Origin: Variovorax sp. DXTD-1
GTDB lineage: Bacteria; Pseudomonadota; Gammaproteobacteria; Burkholderiales; Burkholderiaceae_C
NCBI RefSeq assembly: GCF_003984625.1
Contig: NZ_RWKH01000030.1
Span: forward strand, 1-59,791
Length of the DNA stretch: 59,791 nt
Direction: 5' to 3'
This document shows positions 16,519 to 27,200 of the stretch, one piece after another (the first letter of the stretch is position 1; every line of letters begins with the position of its first letter). The notes beneath the pieces are model-generated. The model ran no database searches. It was not told where the DNA came from and saw nothing but the letters and a program-made list of their open reading frames with translations. The position numbers and the translations under genes were made by a program.

Positions 16519-17811
16519 TCACAGACTGCAGGTCCGGAAGCCAAAGAAACCGTCGTCGCGACCCGGCAGCGCAAACCCGCGGCGTCGCGGCGAGCGCAAC
16601 CGTGCGCGGGTCGCGAACGACGCACCGCGCAGCACGCGGGCCTGGCCGAACGCCGGGGCCGGGTCGAACTCCCCGCCGCCGCTCCACGGGTCGGCCCTGA
16701 AGCCGGGCCACGGCCGCAGCGTGCCTGCGGTCCATTCGTGCACGTCGTCGGCCCAACGAAAGCCGCGCCGTGCGGCGGTGTGCGCCGCAATCTCCCATTC
16801 GACCTCGGTTGCGATGCGCCGGCCGGCCCAGCGCGCCCAGGCATCGGCCTCCCACCAGCTCAGGTGCACCGCGCCGTGGTGGCCGGCCGCACGCACGGTT
16901 GCACCGAAACGGTGCTGCAGCACCGAGCCGCCGGTGCCGTTGCGGGCAGCGCCGATCTGCTCGACGTGCCGCGGCCCGCGGCGTCCATCGATCTGCGCCG
17001 AAAGCCAGCGCCAGCCTTCGGGGTGCCAGAGCTCTTCGCGGTCGTAGCCGCCTTCGTCGACGAACTCGATGTACTGGTTCCAGGTGACGGGCTGGGCGTC
17101 GATCTCGAATTCAGGCACCTCGACGCGGTGCACACCCTGCTCCTGCGCAAAGGCGAATCCGCCGTTGGAGGGCAGGCCGAGCTCCCACTGCGTGGAAGGC
17201 AGCACCAGCGGCTCGCGCGTGGCCGAAACCGGCAGCGGCTCGATGCCGAGGGAGAGCCCCAGCGTCTGCGCCATCACGATGAGCTGCTCGCCGCGCAGGT
17301 CCTCATGGAAAAGCGCGAGGCGATAGAAGTACAGGCCAGGGTCAGTCTCGGCCGCATGCTCGAGCAGCTCGAGCGTGCTTTCCAGCGTCTCGAGCAGGTA
17401 GGCCTTGGTCTGGCCGAGGTCCGGCAGGCCGGGCGACCAGATTCGCTCCGGCGTCGCCTGGGCGGGATCCCACCAGCTGTCGGCATGCGGGTCGATGGCG
17501 GCCAGCCGCGTCGGGCGCACCGGGCAATCGGCGCCGAAGGCACGCTGCGTGTTGCGGCCGATCCACCATTCGGCAAACCAGCCGATATGCCCGGCCAGCC
17601 AGACCGGCGGCACCACGCTCGCGTCGTCGGTGCGCGGCACCGCAAGATCGGGCGAGCCCAGCGCCTCTTCGTAGAGCGACAGCAGGTGAAGCGTGTGGTT
17701 GCGCGCATCCATGAGGGCCAGCGACAGCAGCTCGCGGCCGGCTCGCCGCATGTCGGGCGAATCGATGGAGTGCGGCAGGCCCGTGGGCAGCAGGGGCGGC
17801 GACGATGGCAT
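16519..17811 (-). CDS. EgtB/SenA-like nonheme iron enzyme with altered metal motif
   Basis: A 430-residue protein with an N-terminal DinB-like four-helix domain (about residues 20-190) and a C-terminal formylglycine-generating-enzyme-like domain (about 210-430), the layout of EgtB, OvoA and the selenoneine synthase SenA. C-terminal blocks HLSWWEADAWARWAGRRI, VLRGASFATRARLRS and the final GFRTC agree best with the SenA-like branch. In this family iron is held by one His in the first helices (here His75, WLAGHIGWF) and by an HX3HXE motif. Here the second motif reads H169-EDL-R173-G-E175, so one iron-binding His is Arg. There are no SenB or SenC genes beside it. It could be an inactive paralogue or an enzyme of changed chemistry. 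Confidence 0.75.
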   Translation of the reverse strand: MPSSPPLLPTGLPHSIDSPDMRRAGRELLSLALMDARNHTLHLLSLYEEALGSPDLAVPRTDDASVVPPVWLAGHIGWFAEWWIGRNTQRAFGADCPVRPTRLAAIDPHADSWWDPAQATPERIWSPGLPDLGQTKAYLLETLESTLELLEHAAETDPGLYFYRLALFHEDLRGEQLIVMAQTLGLSLGIEPLPVSATREPLVLPSTQWELGLPSNGGFAFAQEQGVHRVEVPEFEIDAQPVTWNQYIEFVDEGGYDREELWHPEGWRWLSAQIDGRRGPRHVEQIGAARNGTGGSVLQHRFGATVRAAGHHGAVHLSWWEADAWARWAGRRIATEVEWEIAAHTAARRGFRWADDVHEWTAGTLRPWPGFRADPWSGGGEFDPAPAFGQARVLRGASFATRARLRSPRRRGFALPGRDDGFFGFRTCSL

Positions 17812-17910
17812 GTTTCATTATGGCGAGCCGCGGCACCAGCGTGGCGCACGGCGGGCGCGTCTACGGGAATACACCGCCCGGCCCCGCCTGAAAACGGCTT
17901 CCCGCGCCGA

Positions 17911-17916
17911 TAAAAT
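17911..17916 (+). promoter_or_regulatory. Candidate -10 element of the TRAP permease operon
   Basis: TAAAAT in the context GATAAAATCG lies 87 bases before the TRAP small-permease start, in an otherwise GC-rich gap. The hexamer 17 bases upstream (CTGAAA) is only a partial -35 match. This is a candidate by sequence only. Confidence 0.4.
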
Positions 17917-18003
17917 CGCGCGTCCGCAAAAGCTCCGACCGCCGCCTGCCGGCCGAGTCCCGGCCGCTTCTGCATCCAAGCATCCATTCTTCTGGAGAAG
18001 AGC

Positions 18004-18603
18004 ATGAATTTCCTGCTCAGATTTTCGCGCGCGGTCGATTGGCTGAACGGCCAGATCGGCAAGTACGTCATCTGGCTCATCCTGGCGTCCACGGTCATCA
18101 GCGCCATCAACGCGGTGGTCCGCAAGGCCTTCAACATCAGCTCCAACGCGTATCTCGAGGTGCAGTGGTACCTGTTCGCGGCATCGTTCCTGATTGCCGC
18201 GGGCTACACGCTGCTGAACCAGGAGCACGTGAAGGTCGACGTACTCGCCGGAAAGCTGTCCAAGCGCGGGCAGATCTGGATCGACATCATCGGATTTGTC
18301 TTCTTTCTCACGCCGTTCTGCCTGGCCGTGCTCTGGTACGGCATTCCGTTCTTCATGCAGGGCTACCGCTCGGGCGAAATGTCGAACAACGCGGGCGGCC
18401 TGATCCGCTGGCCGGTCTACGCAATGATTCCGCTCGGCTTTGGTTTGCTGATGCTGCAGGGATGGTCCGAGCTGATCAAGCGCATTGCCTTCCTGCAAGG
18501 CCGCATCGAAGACCCGACGGCCAAGCGAGGCGAAAAAACCGCTGAAGAAGAGCTTGCCGAGTCGATCCGCCGGTTGGCCGAAGCGCAAACCAAGTCCAGC
18601 TGA
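18004..18603 (+). CDS. TRAP transporter small permease (DctQ-type)
   Basis: A 199-residue inner-membrane protein with four hydrophobic segments, the DctQ-like small subunit of a tripartite ATP-independent periplasmic transporter. The conserved YLEVQWYLFAASFLIAAGYTL and LLNQEHVKVDVLAGKLS blocks place it in the mannitol/chloroaromatic (TakQ-like) class. The C-terminus is charged and cytoplasmic. GGAGAAG lies before the ATG. It is cotranscribed with the large permease 11 bases downstream; the binding-protein gene follows on the opposite strand. Confidence 0.87.
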   Translation: MNFLLRFSRAVDWLNGQIGKYVIWLILASTVISAINAVVRKAFNISSNAYLEVQWYLFAASFLIAAGYTLLNQEHVKVDVLAGKLSKRGQIWIDIIGFVFFLTPFCLAVLWYGIPFFMQGYRSGEMSNNAGGLIRWPVYAMIPLGFGLLMLQGWSELIKRIAFLQGRIEDPTAKRGEKTAEEELAESIRRLAEAQTKSS

Positions 18604-18614
18604 ACCGGAACATC

Positions 18615-20429
<1,815 letters not shown>

Positions 20430-20479
20430 CCCCTTCAGCCGTGCCCCAGGGCCTGCGCACCGCGCAGGCCCCAGACGAA

Positions 20480-20506
20480 AAAAAGCCCGCGCGATGCGGG
20501 CTTTTT
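20480..20506. terminator. Bidirectional rho-independent terminator
   Basis: AAAAAGCCCGC (20480-20490) pairs with GCGGGCTTTTT (20496-20506) around a 5-base loop. The A-run on the left and T-run on the right let it work in both directions. It lies between the ends of the TRAP large permease (plus, 20429) and the TRAP binding protein (minus, 20530). Confidence 0.9.
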
Positions 20507-20529
20507 CTTTGCCGGGCCGAAGCCGCGGA

Positions 20530-21612
20530 TCAGAGCTTCTGCTTGGACATGAAGTTGTCGAAAGCCGATTCGGCAAAGCGGAACCACAGCACCTGGTCGC
20601 GCTGGAACGTGCGCAGGTCGGCGTAGATCTTCTTCCACTCGGGGCTCTTGGCGTCGTTCTCTGCGAACACTTCCATCGAAGCCTTGAAGGACGCGTCGAG
20701 CACGGCCTGCGAGAACGGCAGCACCTTGGTCTTGGACGCCACCAGTTGCTTCAGCGCCGTGGGGTTCAGCGCGTCGTACTTGGCGAGCATGTCGGACGAA
20801 GCGACGGCCGCGGCGGCTTCCACGATGGCCTTGTTCTCTGCCGAGAGGCCGTCGAACGCCTTCTGGTTGATGAAGAAGTCCACTTCAGGACCGCCTTCCC
20901 ACCAGCCGGGGTAGTAGTAGAACGGCGCAACCTTGTTGAAGCCGAGCTTCTGGTCGTCGTAAGGACCGACCCATTCGGCGGCATCCAGCGTGCCCTTTTC
21001 GAGCGACTGGTAGATCTCGCCGCCGGGAATGCTTTGCGGCACCGCGCCGAGCTTGGTCATCACGTCGCCGATGAGGCCGCCGCCCAGGCGCATCTTCATG
21101 CCCTTGAAGTCGGCCGGCGACTTGATTTCCTTGCGATACCAGCCGCCCATCTGGCAGCCCGTGTTGCCGCCGGCAAGGCTCAGCATGTTGTACTTGGCGT
21201 AGAACTCGTTCATGAGCTTGCGGCCGTTGCCGTGCATCATCCACGCGTTCATCTGGCGCGAGTTCAGGCCGAACGGAATGGCCGAGCCCAGCGCGAAGGC
21301 GGGGTTCTTGCCGTAGAAGTAGTAAGGCACGGTGTGGCACATCTCGACCGAACCGTTTTGCACGCCGTCCACCACGCCGAAGGGAGGCATCAGCTCGCCG
21401 CCGGCGTGAACCGAGATCTCGAACTTGCCGCCCGACATGGCCTTGACCGCCTTGGCAAACACTTCCGCGCCGCCGTAGATGGTGTCCAGCGACTTGGGAA
21501 AGCTGGAGGCCAGGCGCCAGCGGACGGCGGCCTGCGCATGAACTGCGGGCGCAATGCCGGCGGCCAGAACGCCGGCAATGCCGGCGTTTTTAATGAGGGA
21601 ACGACGATCCAT
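20530..21612 (-). CDS. TRAP transporter substrate-binding protein (TakP/DctP-type)
   Basis: A 360-residue periplasmic binding protein of the COG4663 class, whose characterised members bind 2-oxo acids, lactate or related monocarboxylates. The N-terminus MDRRSLIKNAGIAGVLAAG is a Tat signal ending at VHAQA. WVGPYDDQKLGFNKVAPFYYYP near residues 215-235 and GGEIYQSLEKGTLDAAEW are the ligand-site blocks of TakP-like proteins. I chose the ATG at 21612, with GGAG eight bases upstream, over a GTG three codons earlier that would sit on that ribosome site. It is transcribed toward its permease genes, which is unusual for a TRAP cluster. Confidence 0.88.
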   Translation of the reverse strand: MDRRSLIKNAGIAGVLAAGIAPAVHAQAAVRWRLASSFPKSLDTIYGGAEVFAKAVKAMSGGKFEISVHAGGELMPPFGVVDGVQNGSVEMCHTVPYYFYGKNPAFALGSAIPFGLNSRQMNAWMMHGNGRKLMNEFYAKYNMLSLAGGNTGCQMGGWYRKEIKSPADFKGMKMRLGGGLIGDVMTKLGAVPQSIPGGEIYQSLEKGTLDAAEWVGPYDDQKLGFNKVAPFYYYPGWWEGGPEVDFFINQKAFDGLSAENKAIVEAAAAVASSDMLAKYDALNPTALKQLVASKTKVLPFSQAVLDASFKASMEVFAENDAKSPEWKKIYADLRTFQRDQVLWFRFAESAFDNFMSKQKL

Positions 21613-21688
21613 TGAATTCACTCCGAGTGCATTGGAAAAAACGAAACGCGGCTTGTGGCCGCGTCGACGACTTTCGTAAGTCGTGGCG

Positions 21689-21694
21689 ATTGTA
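21689..21694 (-). promoter_or_regulatory. Candidate -10 element of the TRAP binding-protein gene
   Basis: On the minus strand TACAAT (followed by CG) lies 76 bases before the ATG at 21612, in the gap after dxs. Between them is a 7-bp hairpin (ACGACTT-TCGT-AAGTCGT, 21667-21684) that would fall at the start of the leader. No convincing -35 is visible. Confidence 0.4.
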
Positions 21695-21724
21695 AAAACC
21701 TGCTTACAGGCAACCCGCCGGGGT

Positions 21725-23608
21725 TTACCCTGCGACGGAGCCGAAGCGCCGAGCGATGGAGGCTTCGATGCCCGCCGCGTCGAGGCCGATGGAGGCGAGC
21801 AGCTTGCCCGGATCGCCGTGCTCGATGAAGCGGTCGGGCAAGCCCAGCTGCAGCACCGGCTTTTGCACGTTGGCCGCCTGCAGCGCCTCGAGCACCGCGC
21901 TGCCCGCGCCGCCCATGACGGCGCCCTCTTCGAGCGTGACGATCGCGTCGTGCGTGCCTGCCACCTTCAGCAGCAGCTCGACGTCGAGCGGCTTGGCCCA
22001 GCGCATGTTGACCACCGTGGCGTCGAGCGACTCGGCTGCCGTGAGCGCCGGGTACAGCAAGGTGCCGAATGCGAGGATGGCAATGCGCTTGCCTTGGCGG
22101 CGCACTTCGCCCTTGCCGAACGGCAGCGCATCGAGCGCCAGGTGCGGCGTAACGCCGGCGCCCGACCCGCGCGGATAGCGCACAGCCACCGGGTGGTTCT
22201 GCTCGTAAGCGCTCGACAGCAGCTGGCGGCATTCGCGCTCGTCGGCCGGGCACGCAATGCTCATGTTGGGAATGCAGCGCAAGAACGGAATGTCGTACGC
22301 GCCCGCATGCGTGGCGCCGTCGGCGCCCACCAGGCCCGCTCGGTCGAGCGCGAAAATCACCGGCAGATTCTGGATTGCGACATCGTGAATCAACTGGTCG
22401 TAGGCGCGCTGCAAAAAGGTCGAATAAATGGCGACCACCGGCTTCAGGCCTTCGCAAGCGAGGCCGGCCGCGAAGGTCACGGCATGCTGCTCGGCAATGC
22501 CGACGTCGTAGTACCGGTCAGGGAAGCGCTGCTCGAACTCGACCAGCCCCGAGCCTTCGCGCATGGCGGGCGTGATGCCGACCAGCCGGCCGTCGTGCGC
22601 CGCCATGTCGCACAGCCATTGCCCGAAGACCTGCGTGAAGGTCTGCTTGGCCACCGCGGCGGACTTGACCAGCCCCACCTGCGGGTCGAACTTGCCAGGG
22701 CCGTGGTAGGCCACCGGGTCGGCCTCGGCCAGCTTGTAGCCCTGCCCCTTCTTCGTGACCACGTGCAGGAACTGCGGGCCGTCGAGGTGCTTGAGGTTCT
22801 CGAGCGTGGGCACCAGCGAATCGATGTCGTGGCCGTCGATGGGGCCCACGTAGTTGAAGCCGAACTGCTCGAACAGCGTGGCCGGAACCACCATGCCCTT
22901 GGCATGCTGCTCGAAACGCTTGGCCAGCTCGAACAACGGCGGCGCGGCGCGCAGCACGCTCTTGCCGACGTTCTTGGCGGCGGCGTAGAAGTTGCCGCTC
23001 ATCAATTGCGCAAGGTAGCGGTTGAGCGCGCCCACGGGCGGGCTGATCGACATGTCGTTGTCGTTCAGGATGACCAGCAGCTTGCAGTCGCACACGCCGG
23101 CGTTGTTGAGCGCCTCGAAGGCCATGCCGGCGGTGAGCGCGCCGTCGCCGATGATGGCCACGGCATGGCGGTCTTCGCCCTTCTGCTTGGCGGCCATGGC
23201 CATGCCCAGCGCGGCCGAGATGCTGGTGGACGAATGCGCGGTGCCGAAGGTGTCGTACTCGCTCTCGCTTCGCTGCGGAAAGCCCGAGATGCCGCCGATC
23301 TGCCGCAGCGTGGGCATGCGCTCGCGCCGGCCCGTGAGGATCTTGTGCGGATAGGTCTGGTGGCCCACGTCCCACACCAGCCGGTCGTGCGGCGTGTTGA
23401 ACACATGGTGCAGCGCGACCGTGAGCTCCACCGTTCCCAGGTTGGAACTCAGGTGCCCGCCGGTGCGCGAAACGTTGTCGAGCACGCAGGCGCGCACTTC
23501 GTCGGACAGCTGCTTGAGCTGGGCCCGGTCGAACTGGCGGATGGGCGAAGGATCGTGGAGCGTGGGAAGCAGCGGGGCCATGGGAGCGTCGTGGTTCTTC
23601 TTGTCCAT
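21725..23608 (-). CDS. dxs: 1-deoxy-D-xylulose-5-phosphate synthase
   Basis: A 627-residue thiamin-diphosphate enzyme that condenses pyruvate and glyceraldehyde 3-phosphate, the first step of the MEP isoprenoid pathway. The TPP motif GDGALTAGMAFEALNNAG, the N-terminal SSNLGTVELTVALHHVF block, and HDGRLVGITPAMREGSGL with FAAGLACEGLKPVVAIYSTF in the transketolase-like domain are all intact. The C-terminal domain has LEEGAVMGGAGSAVLE. The length is normal. It ends the xseB-ispA-dxs operon, starting 12 bases after the ispA stop. A second ATG nine codons in (MAPLLPTL) is an alternative start; neither has a strong ribosome site. Confidence 0.96.
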   Translation of the reverse strand: MDKKNHDAPMAPLLPTLHDPSPIRQFDRAQLKQLSDEVRACVLDNVSRTGGHLSSNLGTVELTVALHHVFNTPHDRLVWDVGHQTYPHKILTGRRERMPTLRQIGGISGFPQRSESEYDTFGTAHSSTSISAALGMAMAAKQKGEDRHAVAIIGDGALTAGMAFEALNNAGVCDCKLLVILNDNDMSISPPVGALNRYLAQLMSGNFYAAAKNVGKSVLRAAPPLFELAKRFEQHAKGMVVPATLFEQFGFNYVGPIDGHDIDSLVPTLENLKHLDGPQFLHVVTKKGQGYKLAEADPVAYHGPGKFDPQVGLVKSAAVAKQTFTQVFGQWLCDMAAHDGRLVGITPAMREGSGLVEFEQRFPDRYYDVGIAEQHAVTFAAGLACEGLKPVVAIYSTFLQRAYDQLIHDVAIQNLPVIFALDRAGLVGADGATHAGAYDIPFLRCIPNMSIACPADERECRQLLSSAYEQNHPVAVRYPRGSGAGVTPHLALDALPFGKGEVRRQGKRIAILAFGTLLYPALTAAESLDATVVNMRWAKPLDVELLLKVAGTHDAIVTLEEGAVMGGAGSAVLEALQAANVQKPVLQLGLPDRFIEHGDPGKLLASIGLDAAGIEASIARRFGSVAG

Positions 23609-23620
23609 CTGTTCAGCAGT

Positions 23621-24535
23621 TCATCGGTCGCGGTCGACGACCATGTGGGCCAGCGCGCGCAGTGCCGCGGTCTCGGCCAGGCCGCTGCGCTCGAGCGCAG
23701 CGAGCGATTCGGCGAGCAGCTGTTTTGCCTGCGCACGCGCACCGTCGAGGCCCCACAGCGAGACATAAGTGGGCTTGTCCGCGGCGGCGTCCTTGCCGGC
23801 CGTCTTGCCGAGGGTTTCCGAATCGGCGGTCACGTCGAGGATGTCGTCCACCACCTGGAACGCCAGGCCAATGGCCGCACCGTAGTCGCGCAGCGCGGCC
23901 AGCGCGGTGGGCGCCACGTTGGCAGCGCAGGCGGCACCCATCTCGACACTGCCCTGCAGCAGCGCGCCGGTCTTCAGGCGGTGCATTTCGCGCAGCTGCG
24001 CTTCGTTCAGCGCCAGGCCCACGCTGGCAAGGTCGATGGCCTGCCCGCCAGCCATGCCCTGGCTGCCCGCGGCACGTGCCAACAGGCGGCACAGCGTGGC
24101 CTGTGTGGCTGCGGGAATCTCGTCGCCTTCGGGCGTCAGCAGTTCGAAGGCCAGGGCCTGCAAGGCGTCGCCGGCCAGGAGTGCATCGGCCTCACCGAAT
24201 TTCACGTGCACGGTGGGCTTGCCACGCCGCAGCACGTCGTTGTCCATGCTCGGCAGGTCGTCGTGCACCAGCGAGTAGGCGTGAATGAGTTCGGTGGCGC
24301 AGGCTGCGCGCAACGCCGCAGCCGCATTGCCGCCCACCGCTTCGCTCGCGGCCAGCACCAGCAAAGGCCGCAGCCGCTTGCCTCCATCGAGCACGGCATA
24401 GCGCATGGCATCGCCGAGCAGCACCGGCGCATCGACGCCGACCCAGCGCGACAGCGCGGCTTCTACACGCGCCAGATGCGGCTCGCTCCAGCCTGCCAGC
24501 CGGGCGGCGTCCCAATCGGCCACAGCGGCGCTCAT
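23621..24535 (-). CDS. ispA: Farnesyl diphosphate synthase (polyprenyl synthetase)
   Basis: A 304-residue trans-prenyltransferase that builds geranyl and farnesyl diphosphate from IPP and DMAPP. It has GGKRLRPLL, the first aspartate-rich motif DDLPSMDND, KTGALLQGSVEMGA, the second motif DDILD with FQVVDDILDVTAD, and KPTYVSLWG. The insertion in the first Asp motif (DDxxxxD) is the bacterial FPP-synthase type. The ATG at 24535 overlaps the xseB stop by 4 bp. It supplies isoprenoids together with dxs next to it. Confidence 0.95.
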   Translation of the reverse strand: MSAAVADWDAARLAGWSEPHLARVEAALSRWVGVDAPVLLGDAMRYAVLDGGKRLRPLLVLAASEAVGGNAAAALRAACATELIHAYSLVHDDLPSMDNDVLRRGKPTVHVKFGEADALLAGDALQALAFELLTPEGDEIPAATQATLCRLLARAAGSQGMAGGQAIDLASVGLALNEAQLREMHRLKTGALLQGSVEMGAACAANVAPTALAALRDYGAAIGLAFQVVDDILDVTADSETLGKTAGKDAAADKPTYVSLWGLDGARAQAKQLLAESLAALERSGLAETAALRALAHMVVDRDR

Positions 24536-24798
24536 TCGGCGGTCCAGGGCTTGAGGCTGCCCGCGTCCAGCACCTTGATCTGGTCTTCGACCGCCTGGAG
24601 CTTCTCGCGGCAGAAGGCGAGCAGCGCGGCACCGCGCTGGTAGCTGCCAAGCAACTGGTCGAGCGGCAGTTGGCCCGACTCGAGCTCTGCAACCAATTGT
24701 TCCAACTCCTGGAGCCCGGCTTCGTAGCTGGCCGGCAGCGGCCCGGTGTCGGGCGTGGGCGCCGGGCTGGAGGCGGCGGAAGAAGGGACCTTGGGCAT
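24532..24798 (-). CDS. xseB: Exodeoxyribonuclease VII small subunit
   Basis: An 88-residue helical protein with the XseB core YEAGLQELEQLVAELESGQLPLDQLLGSYQRG, which binds the XseA catalytic subunit of exonuclease VII. I chose the ATG at 24798 (MPKVPSSAAS); the longer frame adds about 49 residues without family resemblance. The N-terminal 25 residues are Pro/Ala-rich and probably disordered. It is the first gene of an operon with ispA and dxs, an arrangement found in many proteobacteria. Confidence 0.92.
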   Translation of the reverse strand: MPKVPSSAASSPAPTPDTGPLPASYEAGLQELEQLVAELESGQLPLDQLLGSYQRGAALLAFCREKLQAVEDQIKVLDAGSLKPWTAE

Positions 24799-24962
24799 GC
24801 GGGAGAACAAGTATGAAATCGGGCATTTTAGGGCGGGGAACCAAATGGCCGCCGGTCTTCCCGGAGCGCCCGGCCAAGGGGCCACCGATGAGCGGACGCC
24901 GCGGTTCCGAATCTGCCGCAATGGCATACGAAAGGGCGCGGGCACTGCGGTGCCCCCTTGGG

Positions 24963-24968
24963 TACAAT
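24963..24968 (+). promoter_or_regulatory. Candidate -10 element before the Rieske-led gene run
   Basis: TACAAT followed by CG lies 112 bases before the Rieske oxygenase start. The leader that follows is GC-rich with possible hairpins, then a T-rich stretch (25037-25055), then AGGTCCTCC before the ATG. No clear -35 is present. Confidence 0.4.
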
Positions 24969-25080
24969 CGCGTGTTCCCCTGCCGGCCGCGCCGGCACAA
25001 CTCTCGGGCCGTTGCCTTCCCTGACGGCGCCTTCCGTTTTTTCTCTTTTTCTCCCTGTGGGGAGCTTGGTCAGGTCCTCC

Positions 25081-26223
25081 ATGTCTGATTTAAGTCTTCA
25101 ACTGCAGCAGGCCACGAGCCAACTTCCAGTTTCCGCGTACTTCGACGAGTCGCTTTACGCGCGCGAAATGCAAACGCTGTTCGCGCAAGGTCCGCGCTAT
25201 GTGGGCCATCGCCTGGCGGTGCCCGAATTGGGCGACTTCCACACCCTGCCGCAAGAGCACCAGGGCCGCGCGCTGGTGCACACGCCCAAGGGGGTGGAGC
25301 TCATTTCCAACGTGTGCCGCCACCGGCAGGCGCTCATCCTGCAGGGCCGCGGCCAACTCGACAACCAGACCGGCGGCAACATCGTTTGCCCGCTGCACCG
25401 CTGGACCTACGCCGCGAGCGACCCGCGCACCACGGGCACGCTGATCGGCGCGCCGCATTTCGACCAGGACCCCTGCCTCAACCTGCACAACTATCCGCTC
25501 ACGGAGTGGAACGGCCTCTTGTTCGAGCGCGGCGCAAACGGCGTGGGGCGCGACGTGGCGGCCGACATGGCCGAACTCGGCCCGCGCACCGACCTGGACT
25601 TCACGGGCTACGCGCTCGACCGCGTCGAGCTGCACGAGTGCAACTACAACTGGAAGACCTTCATCGAGGTCTATCTGGAGGACTACCACGTCGGTCCGTT
25701 CCACCCCGGCCTCGGCAGCTTCGTGACCTGCGACGACCTGCGCTGGGAGTTCAACCGCAACTTCTCGGTGCAAACGGTGGGCGTGGCCAACCGGCTCGGC
25801 CGCGCGGGCAGCCCCATCTATCAAAAGTGGCAAGAGCAGCTGCTCAAGTACCGCGAGGGCAAGCCGCCGAAGTACGGTGCCATCTGGCTCACCTACTACC
25901 CGCACGTCATGATCGAGTGGTATCCGCACGTGCTCACGGTGTCGACACTGCACCCGGTGAGCCCCACCAAGACGCTCAACATGGTGGAATTCTTCTACCC
26001 CGAGGAAATCGTCGCATTCGAGCGCGAATTCGTCGAGGCCCAGCAGGCCGCCTACATGGAAACCTGCGTGGAAGACGACGAGATTGCCGAGCGCATGGAC
26101 GCCGGCCGCCGCGCGCTGATGCTGCGCGGCGACGACGAGAGCGGCCCCTACCAGAGCCCGATGGAAGACGGCATGCAGCAGTTTCACGAGTGGTACCGCA
26201 GCGCGATGCAGCAGAACGCCTGA
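25081..26223 (+). CDS. Rieske nonheme iron oxygenase, alpha subunit-like
   Basis: A 380-residue aromatic-ring-hydroxylase/choline-monooxygenase-type alpha subunit. The Rieske [2Fe-2S] ligands are Cys79-Arg-His81 and Cys103-Pro-Leu-His106, and the catalytic iron site is ED-Y-His203-x4-His208 (LEDYHVGPFHPG). It would hydroxylate or demethylate an organic substrate with electrons from a separate reductase, and no reductase is encoded nearby. I chose the ATG at 25081; the ORF extends 41 codons upstream through the leader. It begins a run of seven closely spaced plus-strand genes. The substrate is unknown. Confidence 0.86.
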   Translation: MSDLSLQLQQATSQLPVSAYFDESLYAREMQTLFAQGPRYVGHRLAVPELGDFHTLPQEHQGRALVHTPKGVELISNVCRHRQALILQGRGQLDNQTGGNIVCPLHRWTYAASDPRTTGTLIGAPHFDQDPCLNLHNYPLTEWNGLLFERGANGVGRDVAADMAELGPRTDLDFTGYALDRVELHECNYNWKTFIEVYLEDYHVGPFHPGLGSFVTCDDLRWEFNRNFSVQTVGVANRLGRAGSPIYQKWQEQLLKYREGKPPKYGAIWLTYYPHVMIEWYPHVLTVSTLHPVSPTKTLNMVEFFYPEEIVAFEREFVEAQQAAYMETCVEDDEIAERMDAGRRALMLRGDDESGPYQSPMEDGMQQFHEWYRSAMQQNA

Positions 26224-26230
26224 GCGAACA

Positions 26231-27163
26231 GTGCAAGCACTCTGGATGGTGCTTGGCGCCTTCTTGTTCGCCACCATGAGCGTGGTGGTCAAGGTGGCGT
26301 CGGCCTGGTTCAACAGTGGGGAAATGGTGCTCGGCCGCGGCCTGATCGGCATCGTCTTCTTGTGGCTGCTGGCGCGCAACCGCGGCGTCTCCATGGCCAC
26401 CCGCTACCCCGGCATGCATGCCTGGCGCAGCATCATCGGCGTGGTGTCGCTCGGCGCGTGGTTCTATGCCATTGCCCACATGCCGCTGGCCACGGCCGTC
26501 ACGCTCAACTACATGAGCAGCGTGTGGATCGCGGCCTTCCTGGTCGGCGGTGCGCTGCTGGCCTGGGTGCCGGTGCCCGGACGCGACGGCCGCGTCGAGC
26601 GGCCGCCGCTGCAGGGCACGCTCGCGCTGACCGTGCTCGCGGGCTTCGTGGGCGTGGTGCTCATGCTCAAGCCGAGCGTGGATGCGAGCCAGGGCTTTGC
26701 GGGACTGCTGGGCCTGCTGTCCGGCCTCACGGCCGCGTTTGCCTACATGCAGGTGGTGGCGCTGTCGCGCATCGGCGAACCCGAGTTGCGCACGGTGTTC
26801 TATTTCGCGGTCGGCTCGGCCGTGGCCGGCGCCTTTGCCACGGCCGCGACCGGGTTTTCGGGTGGCAATTCTTGGACGTGGCAGCATGCGCTGTGGCTGC
26901 TGCCGATCGGCCTCTTGGCCGCGCTCGGGCAACTTTGCATGACGCGCGCCTACGCCACGGCCAAGACGCAGGCCGGCACGCTGGTGGTGGCCAACCTGCA
27001 GTACTCCGGCATTGTGTTCGCGGCGTTCTACAGCGTGGTGCTGTTCGACGACCGCATCGACGCCGCCGGTTGGGCCGGCATGGCGCTCATCATCGTGAGC
27101 GGCATCGCGGCCACGGTGCTGCGCCAGCGGGCGGTGCCCAAGGCGCCGGCCGAAGAACACTGA
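26231..27163 (+). CDS. EamA/DMT family transporter
   Basis: A 310-residue membrane protein with ten hydrophobic segments in two EamA repeats (about residues 3-112 and 135-300), typical of drug/metabolite exporters. Blocks such as GRGLIGIVFLWLLAR, AIAHMPLATAVTLNYMSSVWIA and MTRAYATAKTQAGTLVVANLQY match the family. The start is a GTG at 26231, seven bases after the Rieske stop; an ATG at 26246 is the alternative. Cotranscription with the oxygenase hints at efflux or uptake of its substrate or product, but the cargo is unknown. Confidence 0.85.
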   Translation: MQALWMVLGAFLFATMSVVVKVASAWFNSGEMVLGRGLIGIVFLWLLARNRGVSMATRYPGMHAWRSIIGVVSLGAWFYAIAHMPLATAVTLNYMSSVWIAAFLVGGALLAWVPVPGRDGRVERPPLQGTLALTVLAGFVGVVLMLKPSVDASQGFAGLLGLLSGLTAAFAYMQVVALSRIGEPELRTVFYFAVGSAVAGAFATAATGFSGGNSWTWQHALWLLPIGLLAALGQLCMTRAYATAKTQAGTLVVANLQYSGIVFAAFYSVVLFDDRIDAAGWAGMALIIVSGIAATVLRQRAVPKAPAEEH

Positions 27164-27200
27164 ATCGCATCGAACCCCATCGACAACGAAGGAGCCCGTC

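Noticed and set aside
21667..21684. Hairpin downstream of dxs as a terminator
   Set aside because: The 7-bp stem is not followed by a T-run on the minus strand and a -10-like element sits just upstream of it, so it belongs to the TRAP binding-protein leader instead.
21683..24643. 986-codon plus-strand open frame opposite dxs and ispA
   Set aside because: It is entirely antisense to intact dxs and ispA, its residues are His/Arg/Gly-rich without any family motif, and long antisense frames are expected in high-GC DNA.
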